Program-made: the position numbers and the translations under genes
Assembly (NCBI RefSeq): GCF_902829295.1
Contig: NZ_CADEPL010000009.1
Span: 47,817-111,816 of the forward strand
Source: Vogesella oryzae
GTDB taxonomy: Bacteria; Pseudomonadota; Gammaproteobacteria; Burkholderiales; Chromobacteriaceae
Direction of reading: 5' to 3'
Length of the DNA stretch: 64,000 bases
The notes under the pieces: model-generated
Database searches by the model: none
Told to the model about the DNA's origin: nothing
Seen by the model: only the letters and a program-made list of their open reading frames with translations
Shown: positions 28,560 through 40,196 of the stretch, piece by piece
How the letters are laid out: each line of letters opens with the position of its first letter
Numbering within the stretch: the first letter of the stretch is position 1

Positions 28560-30745
28560 TCGGTATCCGCGATGTTGTTGATATTGCTGTAGCCCGGAAT
28601 GGCCAGGCGCAGCGTTTCCATTGGGTTGCTGCCGAGACTGCTGAGGTCCTTCAGTTCCAGTTGCAGGTACACCGCATTCTTGTACTGGTTGACGTTGGTC
28701 AGGTAGCGTTCGCCGACTACCCGCACGATCCAGCAGCCCTGGTTGTATTCCACGCCGGCCAGCCGCTGCAAGACCTTGTTGTCCTGCAGCGAGTAGTTCT
28801 GGCGTGCTACGGCGTACCAGTTGCGGGCGATCGGCCACTGGCCGGCCAGGTCGATGGTGCGCAGCGGGCCGTAGTTGCCGTCGTTGTCCAGCAGCTCGTT
28901 GCGGCCAAAACGGTAACGTACGCTGAGCGCCTTGCCGGCCGCCGGGCTGTAGCGCAGCTGGCTGCTGAAACGTTCGGTCTTGTTCTGCGACTGGTTGTAC
29001 TGGTAGGTGGCATCCAGACGCAATGCCTGGGTCAGATCGCCGCCAATGGTGGACAGCAGATCGGAGCTGTTCTCGGTACGGGTCGATTCCTCGCCACTGA
29101 GGGTGATGTCGTCGTCGCTCAGATAGAAGCGTTGACCGATGCCGACGCGCAGACGTTCCAGGCCGTTGCTGTTATCCAGCAGGCGGGTGGTCAGCGCGGT
29201 GGTGATGTTCTTGGCGGCGTTGATGCGGTCGTAACCGGAGAAGCGGTTCTCGCTGAACAGCTGGGCAAAGCTCAGGTCGTTTTCCGAGGTATCGAAGTTG
29301 GGCAGATTGCTCTGGTCCACCCGCGGGATCTGCACAAAATAGACCCGCGGCTCCAGCGTCTGGGTGAAGTCCTTGCCTTGCAGGCTGGTGTTGCGTTCGA
29401 ACGTCAAGCCGCTGTCCACGGTGGTGATCGGCAGGGTGCGATCCAGCGAATTGGCAGCATTGCCGTTATACGCATCCAGCTGGTAGCGGGTGTGATGGAT
29501 ACCGAACTTGGCCTGGAAGAAGCCCCACGGCTTGTCTACGCCCCAGGTTACGCTGGGGTAAGCCACGGTACGCCAGCCGTCCTGCAGCGTACGGTGTTCG
29601 AAACGGGTGATCTCGCTTTCCAGGTTGGCGGTAAAGCCCCACAGCTCCTTGCTGCTGCTGATGGTCAACTTGGGAAGGCGGGCGTATTGCTCGGTGCCGC
29701 CGGCCAGGGTCTGGTAGCGCGAGGCGCTGAGATTGACGTTGGCCCAGCCCGGGTTGTAATTGATCCACGCTTCGCGCAGCAGGTTGCTGCTGGTGGCCGA
29801 GGTGCTGCTGTTGCCGAAGTCGTCGTAATAATCTTCGTCGGATACATGGCGACCATCGAGGCCGATGGTCACGCTCTCGCTAAGGGTCTGTTTGTGCTCA
29901 ATGTCCCACAGCGAACGATTGCGGTTGGCTTTCTGGTCATCCGGCAACTGTTCGGTGTAGATCTTGCCGCTGTAGTCCGGCTGCAGGTAACGCCCTTCCA
30001 GTCCCAGCATGGTACCGCGCTGCTCGATATAGCGCGGGGTGATGGTGGCATCGTAATTGGGGGCGATATTCCAGTAGTAGGGCAGCGCGATTTCCAGACC
30101 ATCGCTGCCGGTAGAGATGGTCGGGAACAGCAACCCGCTCTTGCGGTTGCCATCCAGCGGGAAGTCCATCCACGGGGTGTACAGGATCGGCACCCCTTCG
30201 AATTCCAGTCGCGCATTCTTGGCGACGCCGACGTTGCGGCCATAGTCCAGATCGATGGTGCCGGCTTTCAGGTACCAGGAGTCATCACCCGGCGCGCAGG
30301 TATTGGCGCGGGTGCTTTGTAGCTGGTAGGTGCCCTTGCCCTGCATCTCCAGGGCGGCGGCATGGCCGCGCAGCACGCGCTTGCCCTGCCCGAAGGAGAA
30401 ATCGGCATTCTTGGCGCTACCGGTATCGGTGGCGAGATAGGCTTCCAGCGCATCCGCGTCTATGGTGCCATCCGGCTGGCGCATGCGGGCGCGATCGCCG
30501 GCGCGCACCAGTTGCTTGACGACATAGTATTCCAGCCAGTCGGCTTCGAACTGCTGCTGGTCACGGGTAGCCTTGACTGCACCGGTAGCACGCAAGCGGC
30601 TGTCCATCTGGCCGGAGATGGCCTCGGCTTCCACCTGCAAGGCGCCCGCCTTGATGGTCTCGGCCGGTGCGGCGGGAGTGAGGAACAGTGGCAGCAGGGC
30701 TGCAGTCAGCGGGGCGAGACGGAAGCGGGGGAGCATGGATGGCAT
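28556..30745 (-). CDS. lptD: LPS-assembly outer membrane protein LptD
   Basis: 729-residue outer-membrane beta-barrel that inserts lipopolysaccharide with LptE. Signal peptide MPSMLPRFRLAPLTAALLPLF...APA. Then the OstA-like N-terminal domain (IKAGALQVEAEAISGQMDSRLRATGAVKATRDQQQFEADWLEYY), the LptD core (YYWNIAPNYDATITPRYIEQRGTMLGLEGRYL, which is highly typical), and barrel strands to the end. Cysteines in ANTCAPGDDSW and YNQGCWIVRV are candidates for the structural disulfides. I start it at 30745; the ATG at 30736 is possible. Divergent from amgK with 81 bases between starts. No DUS-like copy lies in surA or lptD. Confidence 0.97.
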   Translation of the reverse strand: MPSMLPRFRLAPLTAALLPLFLTPAAPAETIKAGALQVEAEAISGQMDSRLRATGAVKATRDQQQFEADWLEYYVVKQLVRAGDRARMRQPDGTIDADALEAYLATDTGSAKNADFSFGQGKRVLRGHAAALEMQGKGTYQLQSTRANTCAPGDDSWYLKAGTIDLDYGRNVGVAKNARLEFEGVPILYTPWMDFPLDGNRKSGLLFPTISTGSDGLEIALPYYWNIAPNYDATITPRYIEQRGTMLGLEGRYLQPDYSGKIYTEQLPDDQKANRNRSLWDIEHKQTLSESVTIGLDGRHVSDEDYYDDFGNSSTSATSSNLLREAWINYNPGWANVNLSASRYQTLAGGTEQYARLPKLTISSSKELWGFTANLESEITRFEHRTLQDGWRTVAYPSVTWGVDKPWGFFQAKFGIHHTRYQLDAYNGNAANSLDRTLPITTVDSGLTFERNTSLQGKDFTQTLEPRVYFVQIPRVDQSNLPNFDTSENDLSFAQLFSENRFSGYDRINAAKNITTALTTRLLDNSNGLERLRVGIGQRFYLSDDDITLSGEESTRTENSSDLLSTIGGDLTQALRLDATYQYNQSQNKTERFSSQLRYSPAAGKALSVRYRFGRNELLDNDGNYGPLRTIDLAGQWPIARNWYAVARQNYSLQDNKVLQRLAGVEYNQGCWIVRVVGERYLTNVNQYKNAVYLQLELKDLSSLGSNPMETLRLAIPGYSNINNIADTE

Positions 30746-30826
30746 CAGCCTGTCGGTTGAGTGTGGGGGCTGGTGAAAGCGGGTTACAATCGCGTCATTG
30801 TACCCAATTTGCCGATATACGCGACT

Positions 30827-33106
<2,280 letters not shown>

Positions 33107-33321
33107 CCCGCCGGATTGAGCGGCAATGGGCGAGGACTCTGCTTTGAGCAATAGCGCCGCCGGCAAAGTGGTTGCCGTGCTGACGCCGCCCGTCATGGCG
33201 AATCCGGTGTCGCGCGGGTAGCCGTAGCGGCTAGCGTCATGCAACGCTTTCTTGTCCATAGCCAAGGTTGGCCGCAGCGCCTGAACGCACACTGCTGTAT
33301 CGAGACTCAACGGAGCCAGCC

Positions 33322-33795
33322 ATGTGGAACGACTATGCGATTGCCCGCGCCCTGCACGTGCTGGCCATCCTGCTGTGGGTGGGCGGCGTGGCCTTTGTCA
33401 CCGTGGTGCTGATCCCGGCCATCCGCCGCCATATTCCGGAGCAGCAGCAATACACGCTGTTCGAGACCGTGGAGCACCGCTTCGGCGCTCAGGCGCGGCT
33501 GTGGGTGCTGCTGACGCTGGGCAGCGGGCTGTGGATGCTGCACGCCACCGCCGGCTGGGCGCGGCTGCTGGATACCGGCTGGCTGCAGCTGATGCTGGCC
33601 GCCTGGCTGCCGTTCTTCCTGATGCTGTTCCTGCTGGAGCCGCTGTTCATCCACCGCTGGTTGCGCAACAAAGCGGTGCGCGACCCGGCCGGCAGCATGC
33701 GCTTGCTGCAGTGGTTGCATGTCGGCTTGCTGCTGTTGACGTTGGCCGCATTGTTGGCCGGCGTGGTCGGTGCCCACGGCGGCTGGCGATTCTAG
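33322..33795 (+). CDS. CopD-like integral membrane protein
   Basis: 157-residue protein with four hydrophobic helices (ALHVLAILLWVGGVAFVTVVLIP, LWVLLTLGSGLWMLHA, LMLAAWLPFFLMLFLLEPLF, LLQWLHVGLLLLTLAALLAGVV). The helix with ALHVLAILLWVGG and the conserved His residues resemble the CopD/DUF2269-type membrane proteins that may bind haem or metal. No function is assigned. The start at 33322 has CGGAG upstream. It may be expressed with the UbiA-like gene 49 bases downstream. Confidence 0.7.
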   Translation: MWNDYAIARALHVLAILLWVGGVAFVTVVLIPAIRRHIPEQQQYTLFETVEHRFGAQARLWVLLTLGSGLWMLHATAGWARLLDTGWLQLMLAAWLPFFLMLFLLEPLFIHRWLRNKAVRDPAGSMRLLQWLHVGLLLLTLAALLAGVVGAHGGWRF

Positions 33796-33844
33796 CGGCT
33801 GCGTGCCGGATGCATGACGTTCTGCTTTGCGGTATACCGTAGCC

Positions 33845-34795
33845 ATGAAATCTTCCTCCCTGCACCCCGGCGAGCCGGCTTATGCCGCCCTGGCCGTCCA
33901 CCCCTCGCGCTGGCTACTGGCCACCCGCCCGGCCTTTCTGACGCTCACCCTGGGCGGTGTAGTGCTTGGCTTTGCCGCCAGCGGCGCTGCCTGGCAGCAA
34001 GGTTGGCCGCAAGCGCTGCTGGCCCTGTTGCTGGCGCTGCTGTGCCACGCGGCGGTGAACGTGATCAATGACGTGGCCGACCACGACAACGGCAGCGATG
34101 CGGCCAACGTGGCGCGGCAGTTTCCGTTTACCGGCGGCAGCCGCTTCATCCAGAACGCGGTGCTCAGCCGCCACGACATGGCGCGGCTGGCGCTGGGCCT
34201 GTTCGCGCTGGTGATTGCCGGCGGCCTGCTGCTGGTGTGGCTGCGCGGGCCGTGGTTGCTGGCCATCGGCTTTGTCGGCGTGGTGCTGGGTTGGGGCTAT
34301 TCGGCGCCGCCGCTGCGGCTGAACAGCCGGGGCTGGGGCGAGGTCTGTGTGCTGCTGTGCTTCACCCTGCTGCCGCTGGGCGCGCAGGTGCTGCTCACCG
34401 GCTCGCCATCGCTGCCGCTGCTGCTGGCGGCCTTGCCCTACGGCCTGCTGGCCGCCGCGCTGCTGTACATCAACCAGTTTCCGGATCGCGACGCCGATGC
34501 GCTGGCCGGCAAGCGCCACTGGGTGGTGCGGTTGCCACCGGCGCAGGCGCGCTGGGGCTATCTGCTGTTGACCGGCACGGCGGCCTTGCTGCTGCCTGCT
34601 GGCGTGCTGGCCGGCCAGCTGCCGTGGCCGGTATGGCTGTTGCTGCCGCTGTGGGCGCTGTCGGCGCGGGCGGCCAGCACGCTGTGGCACAATGCGGCGC
34701 AACCGGCCCGGCTGCGCCCGGCCATCATCCAGACCATTGTTGCGGCCAACCTGTACCCGCTGGCAATGGCGCTGATCCTGTTCCTGTATTCCTGA
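33845..34795 (+). CDS. UbiA/MenA-family prenyltransferase
   Basis: 316-residue integral membrane protein with eight or nine helices. The first Asp-rich motif NVINDVADHDNGSD and the second NQFPDRDADALAGKRHWVV are those of MenA-like aromatic prenyltransferases, which attach a polyprenyl chain to a naphthoate or related ring. No other menaquinone genes are in the window, so the acceptor is unknown. Two DUS-like copies lie within it (34002, 34100) and one near its end (34742). Confidence 0.85.
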   Translation: MKSSSLHPGEPAYAALAVHPSRWLLATRPAFLTLTLGGVVLGFAASGAAWQQGWPQALLALLLALLCHAAVNVINDVADHDNGSDAANVARQFPFTGGSRFIQNAVLSRHDMARLALGLFALVIAGGLLLVWLRGPWLLAIGFVGVVLGWGYSAPPLRLNSRGWGEVCVLLCFTLLPLGAQVLLTGSPSLPLLLAALPYGLLAAALLYINQFPDRDADALAGKRHWVVRLPPAQARWGYLLLTGTAALLLPAGVLAGQLPWPVWLLLPLWALSARAASTLWHNAAQPARLRPAIIQTIVAANLYPLAMALILFLYS

Positions 34796-34831
34796 GTGCC
34801 GCGCTGCGGCCAACCTTTTGAAAGCACCCGC

Positions 34832-35425
34832 ATGATCGGACGACTCACCGGCAACCTGATCGAAAAACTGCCGCCGCAAATCACCGTCGACGTGAACGGC
34901 GTCGGCTACGACGTGGATGTGACCATGACCACCTTCTACCAGCTGCCGGCGCTGGGGCAGAAGGTGACGCTGTTCACCCATCTGGTGGTGCGCGAGGATG
35001 CGCACCTGCTGTTCGGCTTCGGCAGCCGCGACGAGCGCGAAACCTTCCGCCAGCTGATCAAGGTCACCGGCATCGGTGCCAAGATCGCGCTGGCGATTTT
35101 GTCCGGCATGACCGCCGACGAGCTGGCTATCGCCATTGCCAGCGAGGACATCAAGAGGCTTTCCAGCGTGCCGGGCATTGGCAAGAAAACCGCCGAGCGG
35201 CTGGTGCTGGAGCTGCGCGGCAAGCTGGCTACCGGCGGCAACCTCACCGTGCCGGGCGGGCTGCCGTTTGCCGCCACGCCGGATGAAAAGAGCGACATCG
35301 TCAATGCGCTGCTGGCGCTGGGCTACAACGAAAAAGAAGCCGCCGCGGCCACCAAGGGTCTGCCGGCGGATGTGACCGTCAGCGACGGCGTGCGGCTGGC
35401 GCTGAAGAACCTGATGAAGGGCTGA
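34832..35425 (+). CDS. ruvA: Holliday junction branch migration protein RuvA
   Basis: 197-residue junction-binding subunit of RuvAB. It opens [30 protein letters not shown] (OB-fold) and has two helix-hairpin-helix motifs ([19 protein letters not shown] [16 protein letters not shown], and [22 protein letters not shown]). The C-terminal UBA-like domain that touches RuvB is present ([23 protein letters not shown]). The SDR gene begins two bases after its stop. Confidence 0.97.
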   Translation: MIGRLTGNLIEKLPPQITVDVNGVGYDVDVTMTTFYQLPALGQKVTLFTHLVVREDAHLLFGFGSRDERETFRQLIKVTGIGAKIALAILSGMTADELAIAIASEDIKRLSSVPGIGKKTAERLVLELRGKLATGGNLTVPGGLPFAATPDEKSDIVNALLALGYNEKEAAAATKGLPADVTVSDGVRLALKNLMKG

Positions 35426-35427
35426 AC

Positions 35428-36174
35428 ATGAGCAAGGTGCTGCTGATCACCGGCGCCAGCCGCGGCATCGGCGCTGCCACCGCAAGGTTGGCCGCGCAGC
35501 AGGGCTACGCGGTAGCGGTGAACTACCACCGTAACCACGCGGCGGCAGAAGCGGTGGTGGCAGATATCCGCGCCAGCGGCGGCCAGGCGGTGGCGATTGC
35601 GGCCAACGTGGCGGACGAGGTGGACGTGCTGCGCATGTTCGCCGAGTGCGAAGCGGCACTGGGGCCGCTGTCGGCGCTGGTCAACAACGCCGGCGTGCTG
35701 GAGCAGCAGATGCGGCTGGACGAAATGAGCATGGCGCGCTGGCAGCGGGTGCTGGCCACCAATGTGCTGGGGCCGCTGCTGTGCTGCCGCGAGGCGGTGA
35801 AGCGGCTGTCCACCCGCCACGGCGGGCAGGGTGGCGCCATCGTCAATGTTTCCTCCGCCGCGGCGCGCATCGGCTCGCCGAATGAGTACGTCGACTACGC
35901 CGCCAGCAAGGGCGCGCTGGATACGCTGACCATGGGGCTGGCCAAGGAAGTGGCGGGCGAGGGCATCCGCGTCAACGGCGTGCGCCCCGGTTTCATCTAC
36001 ACCGACATGCACGCCGACGGCGGCGAGCCGGACCGTGTCGAGCGGGTGAAAAGCGCGGTACCGATGCAGCGCGGCGGCCAGCCGGAAGAAGTAGCGGCCG
36101 CCATTCTGTGGCTGCTGTCGGATGAGGCGTCGTTTACCACCGGGCATCTGCTGGATGTGGCCGGCGGGCGCTAA
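35428..36174 (+). CDS. Short-chain dehydrogenase/reductase
   Basis: 248-residue Rossmann-fold oxidoreductase. NAD(P) motif TGASRGIGAATARLAAQQG, structural NNAG, catalytic Ser-Tyr-Lys in NVSSAAARIGSPNEYVDYAASKG, and the PG segment RPGFIYTDMHA. It resembles YgfF/glucose dehydrogenase-like SDRs. Substrate unknown. It sits directly behind ruvA and 16 bases before the NYN gene, so the three are probably one transcript. Confidence 0.92.
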   Translation: MSKVLLITGASRGIGAATARLAAQQGYAVAVNYHRNHAAAEAVVADIRASGGQAVAIAANVADEVDVLRMFAECEAALGPLSALVNNAGVLEQQMRLDEMSMARWQRVLATNVLGPLLCCREAVKRLSTRHGGQGGAIVNVSSAAARIGSPNEYVDYAASKGALDTLTMGLAKEVAGEGIRVNGVRPGFIYTDMHADGGEPDRVERVKSAVPMQRGGQPEEVAAAILWLLSDEASFTTGHLLDVAGGR

Positions 36175-36190
36175 ATAACAAGGAGCCGAT

Positions 36191-36967
36191 ATGGCCAACG
36201 TAGCGGTACTGATCGACGCGGACAACGTGTCGCCGGCCTGGATCGAGGATGTGCTGGAAGAGGCCGGCAAGCTGGGGGTGCTGGCGCTCAAGCGCGTCTA
36301 CGGCGACTTCAGCCGTCACGACAAGGCGTGGCGCGATTTGTGCGCGCGCTTCGCCATCCACCCCATCCAGCAGTTCCCCAACACCAAGGGCAAGAACGCC
36401 TCCGACATCACGCTGGTGATCGACGCCATGGACATGCTGCACTCCGGCCGTTATCACAGCTTCTGCCTGGTCTCCAGCGACAGCGATTTCTCGCGGCTGG
36501 CGACGCGGCTGCGCGAGGACGGACTGGAGGTGTGGGGCTTCGGCGAGGAGAAAACGCCGGGTGCCTTCGTCAATGCCTGCAGCAAGTTCGTGTACGTGGA
36601 AGTGCTGGCGCTGGCCGACGTGGCCGGCAAGGCGGAAGAGCCCGGCAGCAAGGACGGCATGCCCGACAGCGGCCGGCAGCCGCCGGCGGCGCGGGTACTG
36701 CGACCGCTGGATAAAAAGCTGCGCGCGCAGTTCCAGAAGGGCATCGAGAGCATGGACGACGACGAGGGCTGGGCCGACCTGGGCGGCGTCGGCAGCCTGC
36801 TCGGCCAGTGGATGCCGGACTTCGACCCGCGCAATTACGGCTTTGCCAAGTTGTCCGACCTGGTGGTGAAGTCCGGCTGGTTCGAGGTATACAAGGCGCC
36901 AGGCGGACGCGGCGGGGTGTCGATCCGCCTCAAGCCGGGTAATGGTGGCGGCCGCAAGGCGAAGTAG
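36191..36967 (+). CDS. NYN-domain putative RNase with OST-HTH domain
   Basis: 258-residue protein. The N-terminal PIN-like NYN domain has acidic residues in VAVLIDADNVSP (Asp9, Asp11), KNASDITLVIDAMDML and LVSSDSDFSRLA, the pattern of LabA/DUF88 nucleases. The C-terminal segment (about 185-250, LGGVGSLLGQWMPDFDPRNYGFAKLSDLVVKSGWFEV) is an OST-HTH/LOTUS domain, which binds RNA. Together they suggest an RNA-cleaving or RNA-turnover factor. The RNA target is unknown. Confidence 0.9.
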   Translation: MANVAVLIDADNVSPAWIEDVLEEAGKLGVLALKRVYGDFSRHDKAWRDLCARFAIHPIQQFPNTKGKNASDITLVIDAMDMLHSGRYHSFCLVSSDSDFSRLATRLREDGLEVWGFGEEKTPGAFVNACSKFVYVEVLALADVAGKAEEPGSKDGMPDSGRQPPAARVLRPLDKKLRAQFQKGIESMDDDEGWADLGGVGSLLGQWMPDFDPRNYGFAKLSDLVVKSGWFEVYKAPGGRGGVSIRLKPGNGGGRKAK

Positions 36968-36982
36968 CCTTGCCGGGTATGA

Positions 36983-37022
36983 AACGTTGGCCGCAAGCCG
37001 TTGCCGGTTTGCGGCCAACGTT
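36983..37022 (+). terminator. Hairpin from two DUS-like copies after NYN gene
   Basis: AACGTTGGCCGCAA (36983-36996) pairs perfectly with TTGCGGCCAACGTT (37009-37022), a 14-bp stem with a 12-base loop, 15 bases after the stop codon. The trailing sequence is C then TTT, so T-tail strength is modest. Confidence 0.75.
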
Positions 37023-37088
37023 CTTTGGTGGCGTGGAGTCCGCTACGCGGATGATGGTTGCAGTCGCCGGTTCCACCCGGCGGACGGG

Positions 37089-37115
37089 TTAAGGGGGCGA
37101 CCGCCGCCCCCTTAA
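37089..37115. repeat. 11-bp inverted repeat
   Basis: TTAAGGGGGCG and CGCCCCCTTAA around a 5-base loop in the NYN-ribB intergenic region. No T run follows on either strand, so it is not an obvious terminator. Confidence 0.6.
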
Positions 37116-37312
37116 CAATCCCCGGCTCCCCGACGGCTGCTCGAAACCCCGGGCAAAAAGGCACGCCCCGGCGCCGCCGAACTCGCCGCGCGCTAACGTC
37201 GCGCGGCTCAAACAAAGCGGCGGCTTAACACCTGGGGCGCACCATTTTGCCCGGCTCGCGCCAACGGGAGTGGGGCGCGCCGGTTCGGTGCTGATTCTTG
37301 TGTAGTGCGTAG

Positions 37313-37339
37313 GTTGGGTTGAGCGCAGCGAGGCCCAAC
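37313..37339. repeat. Palindromic intergenic repeat, GTTGGG/CCCAAC type
   Basis: Arms GTTGGG (37313-37318) and CCCAAC (37334-37339) around TTGAGCGCAGCGAGG. From memory, similar GGTTGGG...AGCG.AGCG...CCCAAC units are scattered through many proteobacterial genomes. Confidence 0.55.
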
Positions 37340-37378
37340 GTTTACCGCGTAAGGCAAAGGTTGGCCGCAAATCTTCGT

Positions 37379-37403
37379 CCCGGATGCGCTGCGCTTGTCC
37401 GGG
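37379..37403. repeat. Palindromic intergenic repeat, CCCGGA/TCCGGG type
   Basis: Arms CCCGGA (37379-37384) and TCCGGG (37398-37403). The inner part, on the minus strand, again contains AGCGCAGCG, so this and the repeat 40 bases to the left look like two members of one family with different stems. Confidence 0.55.
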
Positions 37404-37423
37404 CTGCGTGCGGCCCAGCTAGC

Positions 37424-38056
37424 TCAATGCGCGTTGCGCTCCAGCCATTCCACCAGCTCGGCCACCGTCAGTTGCGGCAGGCCGTGGCGCTCGGCGTAAG
37501 CGTCCAGTTCGGCGCCGCGCATCATGCTGCCATCCGGGTTCATCAGCTCGCACAGCACGCCGGCCGGGCTGAAACCGGCCAGGCGCGCCAGCTCCACAGC
37601 CGATTCGGTATGGCCGCGGCGTTCGCGCACACCCCCGGCGCGGGCAATCAGCGGGTAGACGTGGCCGGGGCGGGCCAAGTCGGCAGGTACAGCCTGCGGG
37701 TGGATGGCGGCGCGGATGGTAGTGGTGCGGTCGGCGGCGGAAACGCCGGTGCTCACGCCCTCGGCGGCTTCGATGCTGACGGTGAAGGCGGTACCGTAGC
37801 GGCTGCCGTTGTTGGGCACCATCGGCGGCAGTTCCAGCCGCGCGGCGTGTTCCGGGGTCAGGCACAGGCAGACGATGCCACTGCAGTCGCGGATCATGCG
37901 CGCCATTTCCGGCACGGTCAGGGCGTCGGCAGCCAGGATCAGGTCGGCTTCGTTTTCACGGTCGTGGTCGTCGGCGACGATTACTGGCAGGCCGCGGCGC
38001 AGCGCGTCGAGTGCGGCGTGGATGCGCAGGGAAAGGATATCGGTGTTGGCATTCAT
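37424..38056 (-). CDS. ribB: 3,4-dihydroxy-2-butanone-4-phosphate synthase
   Basis: 210-residue enzyme of riboflavin synthesis that makes the four-carbon unit from ribulose 5-phosphate. It has [20 protein letters not shown] (catalytic acidic loop), [33 protein letters not shown], the [33 protein letters not shown] block, and ends without a GTP cyclohydrolase II (RibA) domain. The start at 38056 (MNANTDILS) matches the family. An FMN riboswitch lies in its leader, 130 bases upstream. Confidence 0.96.
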   Translation of the reverse strand: MNANTDILSLRIHAALDALRRGLPVIVADDHDRENEADLILAADALTVPEMARMIRDCSGIVCLCLTPEHAARLELPPMVPNNGSRYGTAFTVSIEAAEGVSTGVSAADRTTTIRAAIHPQAVPADLARPGHVYPLIARAGGVRERRGHTESAVELARLAGFSPAGVLCELMNPDGSMMRGAELDAYAERHGLPQLTVAELVEWLERNAH

Positions 38057-38187
38057 GGGAACGGTCCTCAAGTACGGCGTTTGAGAAACACGTCACCGGG
38101 CAGGAAGCGGCGGCCTTGCGGCCAACCTTGCGCTACGCGGATTGCGCGCGCAGACACAGCGCCGCGCATGGCGCGGTACTGGCGTCA

Positions 38188-38320
38188 TCTTCTTTCATCC
38201 GGACTGTTACCGTCGGCTCTGGATTCGCACCAGATCTGCTGTCCCTTCAGGTGAAGGCGCTCGCGGGCTTGGCCTTGCGGCCTTACCACCGGTGGGGAGT
38301 TGCACCCCGCCCCGAAGACG
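38188..38320 (-). ncRNA. FMN riboswitch (RFN element)
   Basis: Read on the minus strand, 38320 to 38188 holds the conserved RFN parts in order: TTCGGGGCGGGGTGCAA, ACCGGTGGTAA, AAGCCCGCGAGCG, CAGATCTGGTGCGAATCC, AGAGCCGACGGTAACAGTCC and GGATGAAAG. It lies between the ribB start and a TATACT-like -10 (38358-38353). It should lower ribB expression when FMN is abundant. About 130 bases separate it from the ATG, room for an expression platform that I cannot resolve by eye. Confidence 0.93.
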
Positions 38321-38399
38321 TACGTGCCATCCGGTATCGGAAGGCAAGGGCGAGTATAGCGGTGGTAACATCGCGCAATCTATTGCGAGCGACTGTTAC

Positions 38400-39434
38400 A
38401 TGATCCAGACCGACAACCTGATGGGCGGCGCGCCGGAGCGCCGCATCGTCACCCAGCAAAGCCTGTCGCAGCAGGAAGAGGCGATGGAGCGCGCGCTGCG
38501 CCCGAAAGTGCTGGACGAGTACGTGGGCCAGAAGAAGGCGCGCGAGCAGCTGGAAATTTTCATCGAAGCGGCGAAAAAGCGCGGCGAGGCGCTGGACCAC
38601 GTGCTGCTGTTCGGCCCGCCGGGTCTTGGCAAGACCACGCTGGCGCACATCGTGGCGCGCGAGATGGGCGTCAACCTGCGGCAGACCTCCGGCCCGGTGC
38701 TGGAGCGCGCCGGCGACCTGGCGGCGCTGCTCACCAACCTCGAACCGCACGATGTGCTGTTCATCGACGAGATCCACCGTCTGAGCCCGGTGGTGGAGGA
38801 AATCCTCTACCCGGCGCTGGAGGATTACCAGATCGACATCATGATCGGCGAAGGCCCGGCGGCGCGCTCGGTGAAGATCGACCTGCCACCGTTCACGCTG
38901 GTGGGCGCTACCACCCGCGCCGGCATGCTCACCAACCCGCTGCGCGACCGTTTCGGCATCGTGGCGCGGCTGGAGTTCTACACCGCCGAGGAGCTGACGC
39001 GCATCGTCAGCCGCTCCGCCGGGCTGCTGAATGTGCAGTTGGCCGACGATGGTGCCTTCGAGGTGGCGCGTCGCTCGCGCGGCACGCCGCGTATCGCCAA
39101 CCGCCTGCTGCGTCGGGTGCGCGACTATGCCGAGGTGAAGGCCGACGGTGTGGTCAGCGCCCAGGTGGCCGATGCGGCGCTGGCGATGCTGGACGTTGAC
39201 CCGGCCGGGCTGGACGTGATGGACCGCAAGCTGCTGCAGGCGATCCTCGACAAGTTCGGCGGCGGACCGGTGGGGCTGGACAACGTGGCGGCCGCCATCG
39301 GCGAATCCACCGATACCATCGAGGACGTGATCGAACCGTTCCTGATCCAGCAGGGCTACCTGCAACGCACGCCGCGCGGCCGCATGGCCACCGCGCTGGC
39401 CTACACCCACTTCGGTTTACCCATCGAATCATGA
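38400..39434 (+). CDS. ruvB: Holliday junction DNA helicase RuvB
   Basis: 344-residue AAA+ motor of branch migration. Walker [16 protein letters not shown], Walker [12 protein letters not shown], sensor [20 protein letters not shown], and the C-terminal winged helix ending [22 protein letters not shown]. The start [17 protein letters not shown] is standard. Promoters for this gene and ribB must overlap in the 343-base divergent region. The amidotransferase gene starts inside its stop region (ATGA). Confidence 0.97.
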   Translation: MIQTDNLMGGAPERRIVTQQSLSQQEEAMERALRPKVLDEYVGQKKAREQLEIFIEAAKKRGEALDHVLLFGPPGLGKTTLAHIVAREMGVNLRQTSGPVLERAGDLAALLTNLEPHDVLFIDEIHRLSPVVEEILYPALEDYQIDIMIGEGPAARSVKIDLPPFTLVGATTRAGMLTNPLRDRFGIVARLEFYTAEELTRIVSRSAGLLNVQLADDGAFEVARRSRGTPRIANRLLRRVRDYAEVKADGVVSAQVADAALAMLDVDPAGLDVMDRKLLQAILDKFGGGPVGLDNVAAAIGESTDTIEDVIEPFLIQQGYLQRTPRGRMATALAYTHFGLPIES

Positions 39435-40147
39435 AACAGCGACTGATCATCAAGACCGGAGAACCGCACGCGGCGGTACAGGCCGAGCACGGCAATTTCG
39501 AACACTGGATTGTCCGCGAGCTGGGTAGCGATGCCGCGGCGTGGCGCGTGGTGGACGTCACCGGCGGCGAAGCGCTGCCGGCGGTGGCCGAGGTGGCCGG
39601 CGCCATCATCACCGGTTCGCCGGCGATGGTCAGCGACCGCGCCGACTGGAGCGAGGAAGCGGCGGCCTGGCTGCGCGAGGCACATGCGGCCAACGTGCCG
39701 CTGCTGGGCATCTGCTTTGGCCACCAGTTGCTGGCGCACGCGCTGGGTGGCGAGGTGGGCTACCATCCGGGCGGACCGGAGGTGGGCACCGTGCAGGTAC
39801 AGCGCCAGCCGGCGGCGGCCGGCGATGCGCTGTTCGACGCCATGCCGCCACAGTTTGCCGCCCAGGCGCTGCACTGGCAGAGCGTGCTGCGCCTGCCACC
39901 GGGCGCGACGGTGTTGGCGGCCAATGCCTTCGAGCCGCATCACGCCTTTCGCGTTGGCCGCAGCTGGGGCGTGCAGTTCCATCCGGAATTCGACACCGCT
40001 GCGAGTGTGAGCCTGATCGATGTGCTGACCCCGGCACTGGAAAAGGAACAGCAGCCGGTTGTCGCGCTGCGTGCGGGGGTGGCGCCGACGCCGGAGGCCG
40101 CCACGCTGTTGCCGCGCTTCGCCGCCTTGCTGGCGCACGCCGGATAA
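39431..40147 (+). CDS. Class I glutamine amidotransferase-like protein
   Basis: 238-residue stand-alone GATase1 domain. The nucleophile Cys95 is in [18 protein letters not shown], and His184/Glu186 in [10 protein letters not shown], so the triad is complete. Such lone domains (YfeJ/GuaA-like) are usually annotated as GMP synthase-like, but there is no ATP-pyrophosphatase domain, so the acceptor is unknown. It overlaps the ruvB stop by four bases. Confidence 0.88.
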   Translation: MKQRLIIKTGEPHAAVQAEHGNFEHWIVRELGSDAAAWRVVDVTGGEALPAVAEVAGAIITGSPAMVSDRADWSEEAAAWLREAHAANVPLLGICFGHQLLAHALGGEVGYHPGGPEVGTVQVQRQPAAAGDALFDAMPPQFAAQALHWQSVLRLPPGATVLAANAFEPHHAFRVGRSWGVQFHPEFDTAASVSLIDVLTPALEKEQQPVVALRAGVAPTPEAATLLPRFAALLAHAG

Positions 40148-40196
40148 GGCCAAAGCGGCGTACAATGCCGGACACTATCAAGCTCGGAGAGCAAAC

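Larger units (their letters stand above)
36968..37423. other. 456-bp intergenic region with repeats, no gene
   Basis: I see no convincing open frame. It holds the DUS-like hairpin at 36983, an 11-bp stem TTAAGGGGGCG/CGCCCCCTTAA (37089-37115), a further DUS-like copy at 37360, and two short palindromic repeats at 37313 and 37379 that share the core AGCGCAGCG. The middle part (37120-37290) is GC-rich without visible structure. Confidence 0.65.
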
